DNA of 64,000 nucleotides from Gemmatimonadales bacterium (GTDB taxonomy: Bacteria; Gemmatimonadota; Gemmatimonadetes; Gemmatimonadales; GWC2-71-9). Where the stretch lies: assembly GCA_036265815.1 (NCBI GenBank), contig DATAOI010000033.1, positions 1 through 64,000 of the forward strand, written 5' to 3'. Of this stretch, positions 25,484-34,511 are shown piece by piece (the stretch's first letter is position 1; every line of letters begins with the position of its first letter). The notes beneath the pieces are model-generated. The model made no database searches, was not told the DNA's origin, and saw only the letters and a program-made list of their open reading frames with translations. A program made the translations under genes and the position numbers.

Positions 25484-27477
25484 CAATAGTTCACATCGAA
25501 GGCAATGAGCTTGAACACCAGCGCGGTGTAGAGCACCGTCGTGCAGGCCAGCGCGAGCACCACGCTCCACGCCTTGGCCGGCCACCGCCGCGGGCCCGTC
25601 CACACCACGCGAGCATGCCACAAGGCCACCGCGCACCCGCCGACGAACACCACCAGGCTCATCAACTGCAGCAGCCAGAGCCAGGGATCCTGCCGGGAAC
25701 TGAGCTCGGAATTTCCGGAGAAGAACATGGTAAGGGTCGTGATCCATGCTCCCAGGACGATCAGGACCGCAAGCACGGCGAGACGTACCCGTCGGCGCAC
25801 CGCCGCCTGGGTCCCCGTCAGGGCAGGCGCCGCCCGGTAATGTCGGCGTACCAGAGCCTCGACCGGCCACAGGATCAAGGTGAGGAGCAGCGCCACCACC
25901 GCTGCTTCCAATGCCGGCGTGAGCCAGCCCGAGGATCGCCACCACGGCGTGGGGAGGAACATCATGTAGGGCGAGACCTCATCGCCAGTGAACTTGACCA
26001 CCTTTCCGTTCTCGACCTTAGCCCCCAGCAGGCCTTTCCCACCCAACTCCCTCCAGGCGAAGGGCGACATCTCACGCCAACGCTTGGGCTCGCCGTTGAG
26101 GCCTTGCAGCAGGTTCACGCCAATCGTGGTATCGGGGTTGACGGTGACCCTGACGGGGCCTAGAAGATTGGCCAGGCTGAAGAAATTTGACGCCGACCCG
26201 CGCGAATTGTCGTACAGGCCGGCCATGAGTCGGGCGTGCGCCGCGGCGGCCGGCCGGCCGACCTCTCCCGCGGCCGTCGGACCGGGAAGATAGCGGTCGG
26301 CAAACTGCTCGAGGAACGCGGTGCGGATCGCGCCGCTGGCGCCATCCTTTCCCAGGCTGTTCAGCGAGATGAAGAGCCCGATCCCATCATCGACGAAGAG
26401 ATTCAGGTCGGAGTGGAAGGGATACGTGTCGCCGGCGTGAGCGATGGCGCGGTGACCGTTGATGCTGGACTCATAGAAGCCGAGCAGCATGCGGTGAACT
26501 GCGGGGACGATGGTGAGCGGGGTGCTGTGCATGCGCCTCGCCGTCTCCGGTCGGAGGATCTGCGCCTCACCGTAGCGGCCGTTCTGCAGGTGGGCGATCA
26601 TGAATCGGCTCATATCTTCGCCCGTGGTGGACAGGCCCCCGGCTGGGGTCGGTCGGACCATCTCGAACGGCGTCGGCTCGCCCGACGCCAGGTCGTATCC
26701 CTTGGCCATGTCCGGCTTGAGGGTGCCCGGCAGCGGCTGGCGGAACGTCGAGTGGGCCATCCCGAGGGGAACGAAGATGTGGCGCTCGATGTATTCCTCG
26801 AAGGGCTCTCCGGAGACCCGCTGCACGATGTATCCCGCCAGCGCGGTCGCGTAATTGGAATAGGCGGGAACCTGGCCCGGCGGGAAGACTCGCATGGGCA
26901 CCCAGGCCTTGAGCCAGGCCTCCAACGACTCGAGCCGAGTCGAGTCATTGGAAGAAAGGTTCTTGCCCACGTCCTCGAAGCCTGGGGTATGGGTCATGGC
27001 GTTGCGCAGCGTGATCGGCTTGCCGAACGCCGGCGGGAGTTTGAAGTCGAGGTAGTCGTTCACGTCGCGGTCGAGGTCGAGCCTCCCCTGCTCGACGAGC
27101 TGCATCACCGCGGTCCAGGTAAACAGCTTCGCCACCGAGCCTGGCCGGAAGAGAGTACGCGCGGGGTCCACCCGCAGGCGCCGGGCCACGTCGGCGTAGC
27201 CGTAGCCTTTGGACAGGAGAATCCGTCCGTCCTTCACGACGACCACCACCGCCCCAGCGACGTCGCCCTGCTGCAGGGCATAGGGCAGGAACCCGTCGAG
27301 CCAGGCCTCCAGATCGGTTCGATCGAGCCGGGCGCCGCCGGTGGTCGGAGGGTGGGCAGGGCTCGGCAGCTCGGCCGAGGCGGGCGTGAGCCCGAGATCT
27401 GGCCGCTGTGCTCCCGCGGTCTCCGACCAGAACGTGATGGCCACCCCGGTGGTGACCGCTCGGAGTATAGTATACAT
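25483..27477 (-). CDS. Serine beta-lactamase-fold hydrolase 4 with C-terminal membrane domain
   Basis: 664 residues, a clear tandem paralogue of hydrolase 3 with the same length and motif positions: S114VAK117, Y206SN208 and HAG in AIAHAGDT. Signal peptide ends near AGAQ (residue 24). Residues 500-664 have about five TM helices. The start ATG is part of the operator sequence (ATGTATAC). Divergent from hydrolase 5 with a 47-bp gap. Likely periplasm-facing peptidase/esterase; exact substrate unknown. Confidence 0.85.
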   Translation of the reverse strand: MYTILRAVTTGVAITFWSETAGAQRPDLGLTPASAELPSPAHPPTTGGARLDRTDLEAWLDGFLPYALQQGDVAGAVVVVVKDGRILLSKGYGYADVARRLRVDPARTLFRPGSVAKLFTWTAVMQLVEQGRLDLDRDVNDYLDFKLPPAFGKPITLRNAMTHTPGFEDVGKNLSSNDSTRLESLEAWLKAWVPMRVFPPGQVPAYSNYATALAGYIVQRVSGEPFEEYIERHIFVPLGMAHSTFRQPLPGTLKPDMAKGYDLASGEPTPFEMVRPTPAGGLSTTGEDMSRFMIAHLQNGRYGEAQILRPETARRMHSTPLTIVPAVHRMLLGFYESSINGHRAIAHAGDTYPFHSDLNLFVDDGIGLFISLNSLGKDGASGAIRTAFLEQFADRYLPGPTAAGEVGRPAAAAHARLMAGLYDNSRGSASNFFSLANLLGPVRVTVNPDTTIGVNLLQGLNGEPKRWREMSPFAWRELGGKGLLGAKVENGKVVKFTGDEVSPYMMFLPTPWWRSSGWLTPALEAAVVALLLTLILWPVEALVRRHYRAAPALTGTQAAVRRRVRLAVLAVLIVLGAWITTLTMFFSGNSELSSRQDPWLWLLQLMSLVVFVGGCAVALWHARVVWTGPRRWPAKAWSVVLALACTTVLYTALVFKLIAFDVNY

Positions 27478-27490
27478 TTGCGGATACAGT
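27465..27490. promoter_or_regulatory. Tandem NTGTAT boxes at the hydrolase 4/5 divergent promoter
   Basis: On the minus strand CTGTATC starts at 27489 and ATGTATA at 27477, exactly 12 bp apart. The second includes the palindromic GTATAC (27470-27475) and the start ATG of hydrolase 4. The site is 35 nt from the divergent ATG 27525, so both genes may be controlled. Confidence 0.55.
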
Positions 27491-27524
27491 CTTTCGACGC
27501 TGCCGCTCCCTTCCGTGAGGTCTC

Positions 27525-29243
27525 ATGGATTCACCCGCTGGTTGGTTCGGAGGGTTGCTCGCCGCCGTCATGCTCGGCGGTTCGAGTCCGGGGCCGCTGG
27601 TGGCCCAAGGGTCGCTGCCGGACAGCGTCGCCCGCAAGGTCGATGCGGTCTTCGCCCGGTTCGACCGGCCGAACTCCCCGGGATGCGCGCTGGGGATCTA
27701 CCGCGACGATCAGCTGGTCTACGCCCGGGGCTACGGCAGCGCCAATCTCGAGCTCGGCGTCCCCATCACCCCGGCGACGGTCTTCGACATCGGCTCCACC
27801 TCGAAGCAGTTCACCGCGATGAGCATCCTGCTGCTGGCCCGGGACGGGAAGCTCGCCCTGGACGACGACGTGCGGCGCTACCTGCCGGAGCTGCCGGCGA
27901 ATCGCACGCCGGTGACGATCCGGCAGCTGCTGCATCACACCAGCGGGACGCGGGATTACCTGACGCTCATGGAGCTGGCCGGCGAGCGATTCGAGAACGT
28001 CTCGACCGACGCCGATGCGCTCGAGCTGCTGGCCCGGCAGCGAGCCCTCGATTTCCCGCCGGGCAGCGAGTGGGAGTACAGCAACTCGGGATTCTTCCTG
28101 CTGTCGATCATCGTGAAGCGGGTCACCGGACAGTCGCTCCGCCAGTTCGCCCAGGCCACCATCTTCGACCCGCTGGGCATGACCCACACCCACTTTCACG
28201 ACGACCACCAGATGATCATCCCCAACCGGGCCACCGGCTACGATCCGCCGGACAGCACCGGCGGCTTCCGGATCGACATGTCCAACTTCGAGCAGACCGG
28301 GGACGGCGCGGTGAACACCACAGTGCAGGACCTGCTGCTCTGGGACCGGAACTTTTATTCCGGCAAGGTCGGCGGCGCCCACGTCCTGGCGGAGATGGTG
28401 AAGCCGGGGGTGTTGAACGACGGCACCGTGCTGGACTATGCCTCCGGGCTCTTCATCGATCACTACCGGGGACTGCCCACCGTGGCGCACGGCGGGTCCT
28501 GGGCCGGCTACCGGGCGGAGCTGCTCCGCTTCCCCTCGGAGCACGTCTCCATGGCCTGTCTCTGCAACCTCGCCCGGTCGAACCCGTCGGGGCTGGCGCT
28601 CAAAGTGGCCGACGTCTACCTGGCGGGCAGGCTGGCGGAGCCTCCGCGGACTCCGGGTGCTCCGCCGGTCTCGGCCGACACCGTGCGGGCGCTCGCGGGG
28701 ACCTACCGGGACGCGGGGAACGGCGGCATCGCACACATCGCCGTCGAGAACGACACCCTTCGACTCCGATACTCCGGCTACTCGGTCGACCTTCGACCGG
28801 TGGCGCCGGGCGAATTCGAGCTGGTCGACGCCGAGGCGCGGCTGCGCTTCATCCCGGCATCCGGGGCGGCACCCCGGCAGATCCGGATCACCGGATCGGG
28901 ACTGGGGAACCGGGTGTTGCGCGCGATCGAGCCCTCGGCCCCGTTGCGTGCCGCTCTGGCGGCGCTCGCGGGGGACTACTGGAGCCCCGAGCTCGGGGCC
29001 GGCTATCGGATCGCGCTGGCGTCTGATTCGCTCGTCCTCCATGCCAGGAACCTTCCGGAGAGCGCCCTCGGCCCCACCGTGCGTGACGAGTTCGAGGACG
29101 CAGCAGCGGGGTTCACCCTCCACTTCACCCGCGATCGCGCCCGGCGGGTGACCGGCTTTACCCTCGCGGCCGGCCGGACCCAGGGCCTTTGGTTCGAGCG
29201 GCGCCGGGCTACCAGCTCCCCCGCTCTCCCGCCCGGTCGATGA
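27525..29243 (+). CDS. Serine beta-lactamase-fold hydrolase 5
   Basis: 572 residues; signal peptide ends near VAQG (residue 28). Catalytic motifs: S91TSK94, Y185SN187 and H-G-G in VAHGGSWAGY. The C-terminal 190 residues hold two beta-rich domains (about 385-470 and 485-560) of the kind found behind D-aminopeptidase catalytic domains, where they shape substrate access. It shares a short divergent promoter with hydrolase 4. The 3' end overlaps the convergent GntR gene by 35 nt. Confidence 0.85.
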   Translation: MDSPAGWFGGLLAAVMLGGSSPGPLVAQGSLPDSVARKVDAVFARFDRPNSPGCALGIYRDDQLVYARGYGSANLELGVPITPATVFDIGSTSKQFTAMSILLLARDGKLALDDDVRRYLPELPANRTPVTIRQLLHHTSGTRDYLTLMELAGERFENVSTDADALELLARQRALDFPPGSEWEYSNSGFFLLSIIVKRVTGQSLRQFAQATIFDPLGMTHTHFHDDHQMIIPNRATGYDPPDSTGGFRIDMSNFEQTGDGAVNTTVQDLLLWDRNFYSGKVGGAHVLAEMVKPGVLNDGTVLDYASGLFIDHYRGLPTVAHGGSWAGYRAELLRFPSEHVSMACLCNLARSNPSGLALKVADVYLAGRLAEPPRTPGAPPVSADTVRALAGTYRDAGNGGIAHIAVENDTLRLRYSGYSVDLRPVAPGEFELVDAEARLRFIPASGAAPRQIRITGSGLGNRVLRAIEPSAPLRAALAALAGDYWSPELGAGYRIALASDSLVLHARNLPESALGPTVRDEFEDAAAGFTLHFTRDRARRVTGFTLAAGRTQGLWFERRRATSSPALPPGR

Positions 29244-29949
29244 CCCGCTCCAGCCGCTCGGCCGCATTGCGCCAGTTGGTCTGCACCGCGCGCTGCGCGG
29301 CGTCCGCGTTTCCCCGCTCGATCGCGCCGGCGATGGCCTCGTGCTCGGCCACCGAGGTCGCCAGGTCGCTCACCAGCAGGCTCACGTAGAGCCGCTCGTA
29401 GCGTTCCGCCTGGGGCTTGATGGTCCGGTGCAGGATGAGCAGCCGCCGGCCCGCTCCGGCCTCGACGTAGGTCCGATGGAAGGTGCTGTCGAGGTCGTGC
29501 AGCCGGTTGAAGTCCGGGCGCCGGACGGCGGCCTCGCGCCGGAAGTCGGCATTGATGGCACGCAGGGTCCGCGACAGCGCCCGGCGCTCGCCCACCGGCA
29601 GGCCGGCGGCCCACCGGCCGCTCAGTCCCTCGATCTCCGCGACGATGTGGAACAGCTCGCGGGCATCGTCACTGGTGAGCGGCGAGACGGTGGGGCGAGC
29701 CAGCCGGCCGCCGGACGGATCCACGATGTAGCCCTCCTGCTGCAACCGCTGGAGCGCTCCCCGCACCGGGGTCCGGCTCACCCCCAGGCGACCGGCCACG
29801 TCGCTCTCGACGATGCGGCTGCCCGGGGCCAGGTGGCCGTGGACGATCAGGTCGCGCAGCTGCTCGTAGACCACCAGCGGCCGCTCCCCCCGGACCATCG
29901 TCGAGCGGGCGGGCCCAGGCGTTCGGGGTGCGGCCGCGGGGCCTTTCAT
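29209..29949 (-). CDS. GntR-family regulator, FCD (FadR-type) subfamily
   Basis: 246 residues from ATG 29949; longer in-frame starts exist (30078 and beyond) but extend into the susC promoter. Residues 25-90 are the winged helix (VYEQLRDLIVHGHLAPGSRI, LGVSRTPVRGALQRL). Residues 95-240 are an all-helical FCD ligand domain. FCD metal ligands are D154, H158 and H203; the third usual His position is N225. Such proteins usually repress catabolic operons and release on binding an organic acid or amino acid. It is divergent from susC, with paired TGTAT boxes between them, and is the only such regulator in the island. Confidence 0.86.
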   Translation of the reverse strand: MKGPAAAPRTPGPARSTMVRGERPLVVYEQLRDLIVHGHLAPGSRIVESDVAGRLGVSRTPVRGALQRLQQEGYIVDPSGGRLARPTVSPLTSDDARELFHIVAEIEGLSGRWAAGLPVGERRALSRTLRAINADFRREAAVRRPDFNRLHDLDSTFHRTYVEAGAGRRLLILHRTIKPQAERYERLYVSLLVSDLATSVAEHEAIAGAIERGNADAAQRAVQTNWRNAAERLERVIDRAGERGSW

Positions 29950-30098
29950 GCGCGTCTCCGGGACGGGGGCGAGGTGGGCGACGCCGGGGTGGCGTGGTCG
30001 GGCAACGATAGCACGCCCGGCGACCGGCTGTCGAGTCGGGCCCGCCGCACCGCCGCGGCCGGGGCGCGTCTTGCGCATTTGCGTTTCGGTACCCATTG

Positions 30099-30120
30099 TT
30101 GTATCTGAAACTGTATACAC
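30099..30120. promoter_or_regulatory. Tandem NTGTAT boxes at the gntR/susC promoter
   Basis: TTGTATC (30099-30105) and CTGTATA (30111-30117) are 12 bp apart; the second lies in the perfect palindrome TGTATACA (30112-30119). The site is 83 nt upstream of susC ATG 30202 and 150 nt upstream of gntR ATG 29949. It is the likely operator for GntR autoregulation and susCD control. TATAC could also contribute to a -10 element. Confidence 0.55.
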
Positions 30121-30201
30121 TGCGTCTCGGCAACATAGCAATTGCAGGGAACCCCACGCAAGGTCGCCGAGCCGCCCCCTTCCCGCCCCCGGAGGCAGAG
30201 C

Positions 30202-33141
30202 ATGCTGAACCTCGTCCTGGCCGCGCTCGTGCTGGGCCCGGCCGCCGTCGCCCCGGCCCAGGACTCGGTGGTGGCGGGCGTGGTCGTCGGTGCGAACGGC
30301 GCCACCCCGCTGGAAGGCGCCCGGGTCACCATCGACGGTACTCCGCTGGTGCAGACCACCGACGCCAAAGGGCAGTTCCGCTTCGCCGATGTCTCCGGCG
30401 GCGAGGTCACCCTTCGGGTGGTCCTCATCGGCTACCAGCCGGCGGCCGCGGTGGCGCGGGTGGGGCAGACCGACCTGCGGGTCCTGCTCCGCGAGAGCAC
30501 CGTCCAGCTCAACGAGATCGTGGTGACCGGCCAGCCGGGAGCCACGGAGCGGCGGGCGGTGGGCAACTCCATCGCCACCATCGACGCACCCGCGGCGCTG
30601 GAGCTCTCCGGCGCGGGGGACGCCGGCAAGCTCATCAACGGCCGGGCCGCCGGCGTCACCATCCTGCCGAACTCGGGCCGGGTGGGCGCCGGTCCCAGCG
30701 TGACCGTGCGCGGACTGGGGTCGCTGTCGCTCAACACCCAGCCGCTGATCTACATCGACGGGGTGCGGGTCAACAACGACGTCCTGAGCGGCCCCCAGTC
30801 GGCGGGCGGACTGGTGATCTCCCGGCTCAACGACATCGCGCCCGAGGACATCCAGAGCATCGAGATCATCAAGGGCCCGGCCGCCGGGACGATCTACGGC
30901 ACCGAGGCATCCAACGGGGTCATTCAGATCATCACCAAGAAGGGCCGCGCCGGGGGCAAGCCCCAGATCGGCCTCACCGTGCGGCAAGGCACGAACTGGT
31001 TCCAGAACCCCCAGGGCCGGATCCCCAGCAACTTCGGGCTCGACGCGAATGGTGCCGTCGTGTCCCAGAACCTGGTGCAGCAGGAGAGCGACCGGGGCAC
31101 CCCGATCTGGAAGAACGGCTACAACCAGGGCTACAACCTGTCGGCCACCGGCGGCTCCGACGCGGTGCAGTACTACGTCTCCGGCAGCTACGACGATGAC
31201 AAGGGCATCGATCCGACCAACCGGTCGCGCCGATTCGCCGGGCACGCCAACGTCTCGTTCCCGATTAACGATCGCCTCGACATCGGGACCAGCCTCAACT
31301 ATGTCAGGGGGAAGTTCCATCTGGGAACCGACTACCAGGACGGCCCGTTCCTCAACACGCTGTACGGTCTTCCCATCCTGGCAAGCACGCCCACCCGCGG
31401 ATTCCTGCAGGCCCCTCCCGAGGCCTACTACTCCGGCGTGTTCGACAACACGCAGGATCTCTCCCGCTTTACCGGCAGCGTGACGGTGAACCATCGTCCG
31501 GCAGGGTGGTTCAGCCACCGGCTGACCTTGGGAGTGGACCAGACCGGAGAGGACAACCAGGCCCTGACCACGTTCATGCCGCCGGCGGTGGCGCAATTCT
31601 TCGACCCGGTGAGCGCGCGCGGGCAGCTCCTGCTGAATCGCCAGGACGTCGCCTTCTACACCGCGGATTACAGCGCGACCGCCCATTTCAACCTGTCACC
31701 CAAGATCAGCTCGTCGAGCTCCATCGGCGGGCAGTACTACCAGCGGCGAGTCGACTCGGTGGGCGTGACCGGGCTCCAATTCCCAGCACCAGGGCTTCGC
31801 ACCGGGAGCTCCACCGCGACCACCACCGGCAGCCAGGACTTCGTCACCAACAAGACCATCGGCCTCTTCGGCCAACAGCAGTTCGGGCTCAACGATCGGA
31901 TCTTCCTCACCGGCGCCGTCCGAATCGACAACAACAGCGCCTTCGGCGACAACTTCGACCTGGCAACCTATCCCAAGGTCAGCGGGACCTGGGTGGTGAG
32001 CGAGGAGCCGTTCTGGCACCTCGGCTTCATCAACGCCCTCAAGCTGCGGGCGGCCTACGGTGCCTCGGGCCAGCAGCCCCAGAGCTTCGCGGCGCTCAGG
32101 ACGTACTCCCCGAGCACGGGCCCCAACGACGACCCGACCGTGACGCCGCAGTTCGTGGGCAATCCCGATCTCAAGCCGGAGCGGGGTCAGGAGGTCGAGC
32201 TGGGCTTCGAGGCGGGCCTGTTCAACCGGATCGGCATCGACTTCACCGTGTTCTCCAAGCAGACCAAGAATGCCATCCTGCTCCGGGGGACGCCCCCGTC
32301 CGGCGGATTCCCGGGGCAGCAGTTCGTCAACATCGGGGCGGTCAGCAACAAGGGGATCGAGCTGCAGGTGACCGCCCAACCGATCACCCGGTCCAACTTC
32401 AGCTGGGACGTGGCGGCGAGCGTCGCGACCGCGTCCAACTACATCAAGGATCTCGGCGGAATTCCCAGCATCAGCACCTTCCCCCCGCAGAGCGAGGTGG
32501 AGGGTTATCCCATCGCCTCCTACTTCATCAAGCGGGTCGTGAGCGCCGAGGCGGATGCCGACGGCACGCTCATCAGCGCCCTGTGTGACGGCGGCGCGGG
32601 GAAGGCACCGGTCGATTGCGCCGTCGCTCCACTGGTGTTTGCGGGTAGCCCCATTCCCAAAACCACCGGCGCCTTCACCACCACGCTCACCTTGTTCCGC
32701 AACTTGAGACTCTACGGCATGGTGGACTTCAAGCGGGGCCAGCGGCGGCTCAACACCGACCACCTGATTCGCTGTGATCTCATCGTCAACTGCGAGGAAG
32801 CCGTGAGTCCCGCGGGTCAGGATCCCAAGCTGCTCGCCGACATCGCGCTCGGGGCCGATCTTCAAACCGTCAACTCGTTCATCGAGGATGCCAGCTTCTT
32901 CAAGCTGCGGGAGATCTCGGCGAGCTATACGCTGCCCGATCGATGGGCCGGGGCGTTTGGCGCCAAGCGCGCGACCATTACGGTGAGCGGACGCAACCTC
33001 CACACCTGGACCAGCTATACCGGCCTGGACCCGGAGAGCCAGAGCTCCCAGGGAGGAGGGTCGGCCGCACTGGAGTTCCTCGACCAGGCAGTGACCCCAA
33101 CCTTGGCGCAGTTCGTGACCACCATCAGCCTCAACTTCTAG
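30202..33141 (+). CDS. susC: SusC/RagA-type TonB-linked outer membrane transporter
   Basis: 979 residues; ATG 30202 has GGAGG 6 nt upstream and opens a signal peptide ending APAQ. Residues 24-105 are a carboxypeptidase-regulatory-like beta domain (VVGANGATPLEGARVTIDG). Residues about 130-235 are the plug with GRAAGVTILPNSG, SVTVRGLGSLSLNTQPLIYIDGV and SIEIIKGPAAGTIYGTEA. The rest is a 22-strand barrel ending in FVTTISLNF with terminal Phe. It should import oligomers too large for porins, energised by TonB. Peptidase neighbours suggest peptides rather than glycans. Confidence 0.92.
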   Translation: MLNLVLAALVLGPAAVAPAQDSVVAGVVVGANGATPLEGARVTIDGTPLVQTTDAKGQFRFADVSGGEVTLRVVLIGYQPAAAVARVGQTDLRVLLRESTVQLNEIVVTGQPGATERRAVGNSIATIDAPAALELSGAGDAGKLINGRAAGVTILPNSGRVGAGPSVTVRGLGSLSLNTQPLIYIDGVRVNNDVLSGPQSAGGLVISRLNDIAPEDIQSIEIIKGPAAGTIYGTEASNGVIQIITKKGRAGGKPQIGLTVRQGTNWFQNPQGRIPSNFGLDANGAVVSQNLVQQESDRGTPIWKNGYNQGYNLSATGGSDAVQYYVSGSYDDDKGIDPTNRSRRFAGHANVSFPINDRLDIGTSLNYVRGKFHLGTDYQDGPFLNTLYGLPILASTPTRGFLQAPPEAYYSGVFDNTQDLSRFTGSVTVNHRPAGWFSHRLTLGVDQTGEDNQALTTFMPPAVAQFFDPVSARGQLLLNRQDVAFYTADYSATAHFNLSPKISSSSSIGGQYYQRRVDSVGVTGLQFPAPGLRTGSSTATTTGSQDFVTNKTIGLFGQQQFGLNDRIFLTGAVRIDNNSAFGDNFDLATYPKVSGTWVVSEEPFWHLGFINALKLRAAYGASGQQPQSFAALRTYSPSTGPNDDPTVTPQFVGNPDLKPERGQEVELGFEAGLFNRIGIDFTVFSKQTKNAILLRGTPPSGGFPGQQFVNIGAVSNKGIELQVTAQPITRSNFSWDVAASVATASNYIKDLGGIPSISTFPPQSEVEGYPIASYFIKRVVSAEADADGTLISALCDGGAGKAPVDCAVAPLVFAGSPIPKTTGAFTTTLTLFRNLRLYGMVDFKRGQRRLNTDHLIRCDLIVNCEEAVSPAGQDPKLLADIALGADLQTVNSFIEDASFFKLREISASYTLPDRWAGAFGAKRATITVSGRNLHTWTSYTGLDPESQSSQGGGSAALEFLDQAVTPTLAQFVTTISLNF

Positions 33142-33177
33142 CCGCGCCGCGGCCGAATACCACGAGAGGACGGACTC

Positions 33178-34485
33178 ATGAGGCGCAGATCCTCGAACCT
33201 GGTAGAGTGGCGTTTGGTCGGGCTGGGCGCGGCGCTCGCCGGCGTCCTCTGCCTGACCCTGGCCGCTTGCAGCGACATCACCTCCCTCAAGCAGGACGCG
33301 CCCAGTCGGATCAAGGCGGGCGACCTGGAGAAGCCGGAGAACGCGGCCCTGCTGGTCGAAAGTGCGGTGGGAGACTTCCAGTGCGCCCTGGCCGACTACA
33401 TCGTCGCCGGGGGCCTGGTGGGCGACGAGCTGGCCAACGCCAACTTGGCGAACCGGGTCTGGGACTTCGACCGGCGCACCATTCTCCCGACCAACACCGT
33501 CTACTCCACCGAGACCTGCGACCAGGGTGAGGTCACGGTCTATACGACACTCTCCACCGCCCGCTTCGACGCCGACAACGTGCTCCGGCTGCTCGACGGC
33601 TGGACCGACGAGCAGGTACCGGGACGGGTCGGGCTGATCGCCACCGCGGCGGCCTATGCCGGGTACAGCCTGGTGCTGCTAGGCGAAGGGATGTGCTCCG
33701 CGGCGCTCGATGTCGGCCCCGCGCTCACCCCGACGCAAATCCTGACCGAGGCGGAGGCCCGCTTCACCCGCGCCATCGATGCCGCCACGGCGGCCGGCGA
33801 CGACCAGACCCTCAACCTCGCACTCGTCGGCCGGGCCCGAGCTCGGCTGGACCTCGGCAACACGGCGGAGGCCGGCGCCGACGCCGCGCTGGTGCCGGCG
33901 GATTTCCTGGTCGAGGCGACCTATTCAGCCGCCAAGACCCAACGGGAGAACCTGGTCTTCACCGCACTGTACCGGGACCTCCTATACACGGTGGACGTTC
34001 CGTTTCGCGATGTCACCTTCGGCGGTACGCCCGACCCGCGGGTATCGGTCGCCGATGCCGGCAACACCGGCGCCGACCCGACCGTCGAGATCTTCCAGCC
34101 GCTCAAGTACCCCTCGATCGACTCGCCGATCCCGGTGGCCCGGTGGGAAGAGGCCCAGCTCATCCTGGCTGAGGCCGACGTAGCGGCCGGCGACGCAGCA
34201 GGGGCCGTCGGCATCATCAACACGCTGCACACCAACGCAGGCCTTCCTGCCTATGGCGGCGGCACGCCGGAAGAGGTGATGAGCCAGATCATCGAGGAGC
34301 GGAGCCGGGAGCTGTTCCTGGAAGGCCAGCGGCTGGGTGACATCATCCGGTACGGTCTGCCGCTCTTTCCCGCGCCGGGCACGCCGTTCCCGGTCGGTGG
34401 AACGGCCACCGGCGTCTACGGCACCCAGGTCTGCTTCCCCCTGCCCTCGGTGGAGCGGAACAACAACCCCAATATCCCCGATTGA
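33178..34485 (+). CDS. susD: SusD/RagB-type substrate-binding lipoprotein
   Basis: 435 residues, 36 nt after susC. Lipobox LAAC gives Cys31. The helical TPR-like scaffold is visible, with VARWEEAQLILAEADVAAGD and the conserved C-terminal IIEERSRELFLEGQRLGDIIRYG. SusD-like lipoproteins sit on the outer face and act as a lid on the SusC barrel, delivering the substrate. Forms the uptake pair with the preceding gene. Confidence 0.9.
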   Translation: MRRRSSNLVEWRLVGLGAALAGVLCLTLAACSDITSLKQDAPSRIKAGDLEKPENAALLVESAVGDFQCALADYIVAGGLVGDELANANLANRVWDFDRRTILPTNTVYSTETCDQGEVTVYTTLSTARFDADNVLRLLDGWTDEQVPGRVGLIATAAAYAGYSLVLLGEGMCSAALDVGPALTPTQILTEAEARFTRAIDAATAAGDDQTLNLALVGRARARLDLGNTAEAGADAALVPADFLVEATYSAAKTQRENLVFTALYRDLLYTVDVPFRDVTFGGTPDPRVSVADAGNTGADPTVEIFQPLKYPSIDSPIPVARWEEAQLILAEADVAAGDAAGAVGIINTLHTNAGLPAYGGGTPEEVMSQIIEERSRELFLEGQRLGDIIRYGLPLFPAPGTPFPVGGTATGVYGTQVCFPLPSVERNNNPNIPD

Positions 34486-34511
34486 AGCCCACCCCCTCCG
34501 GGGCTCATGAC

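Noticed and set aside
29209-31686. Very long minus-strand ORF continuing upstream of GntR through susC
   Set aside because: Only residues from 29949 on match the GntR/FCD family; the rest is antisense to susC in a GC-rich frame.
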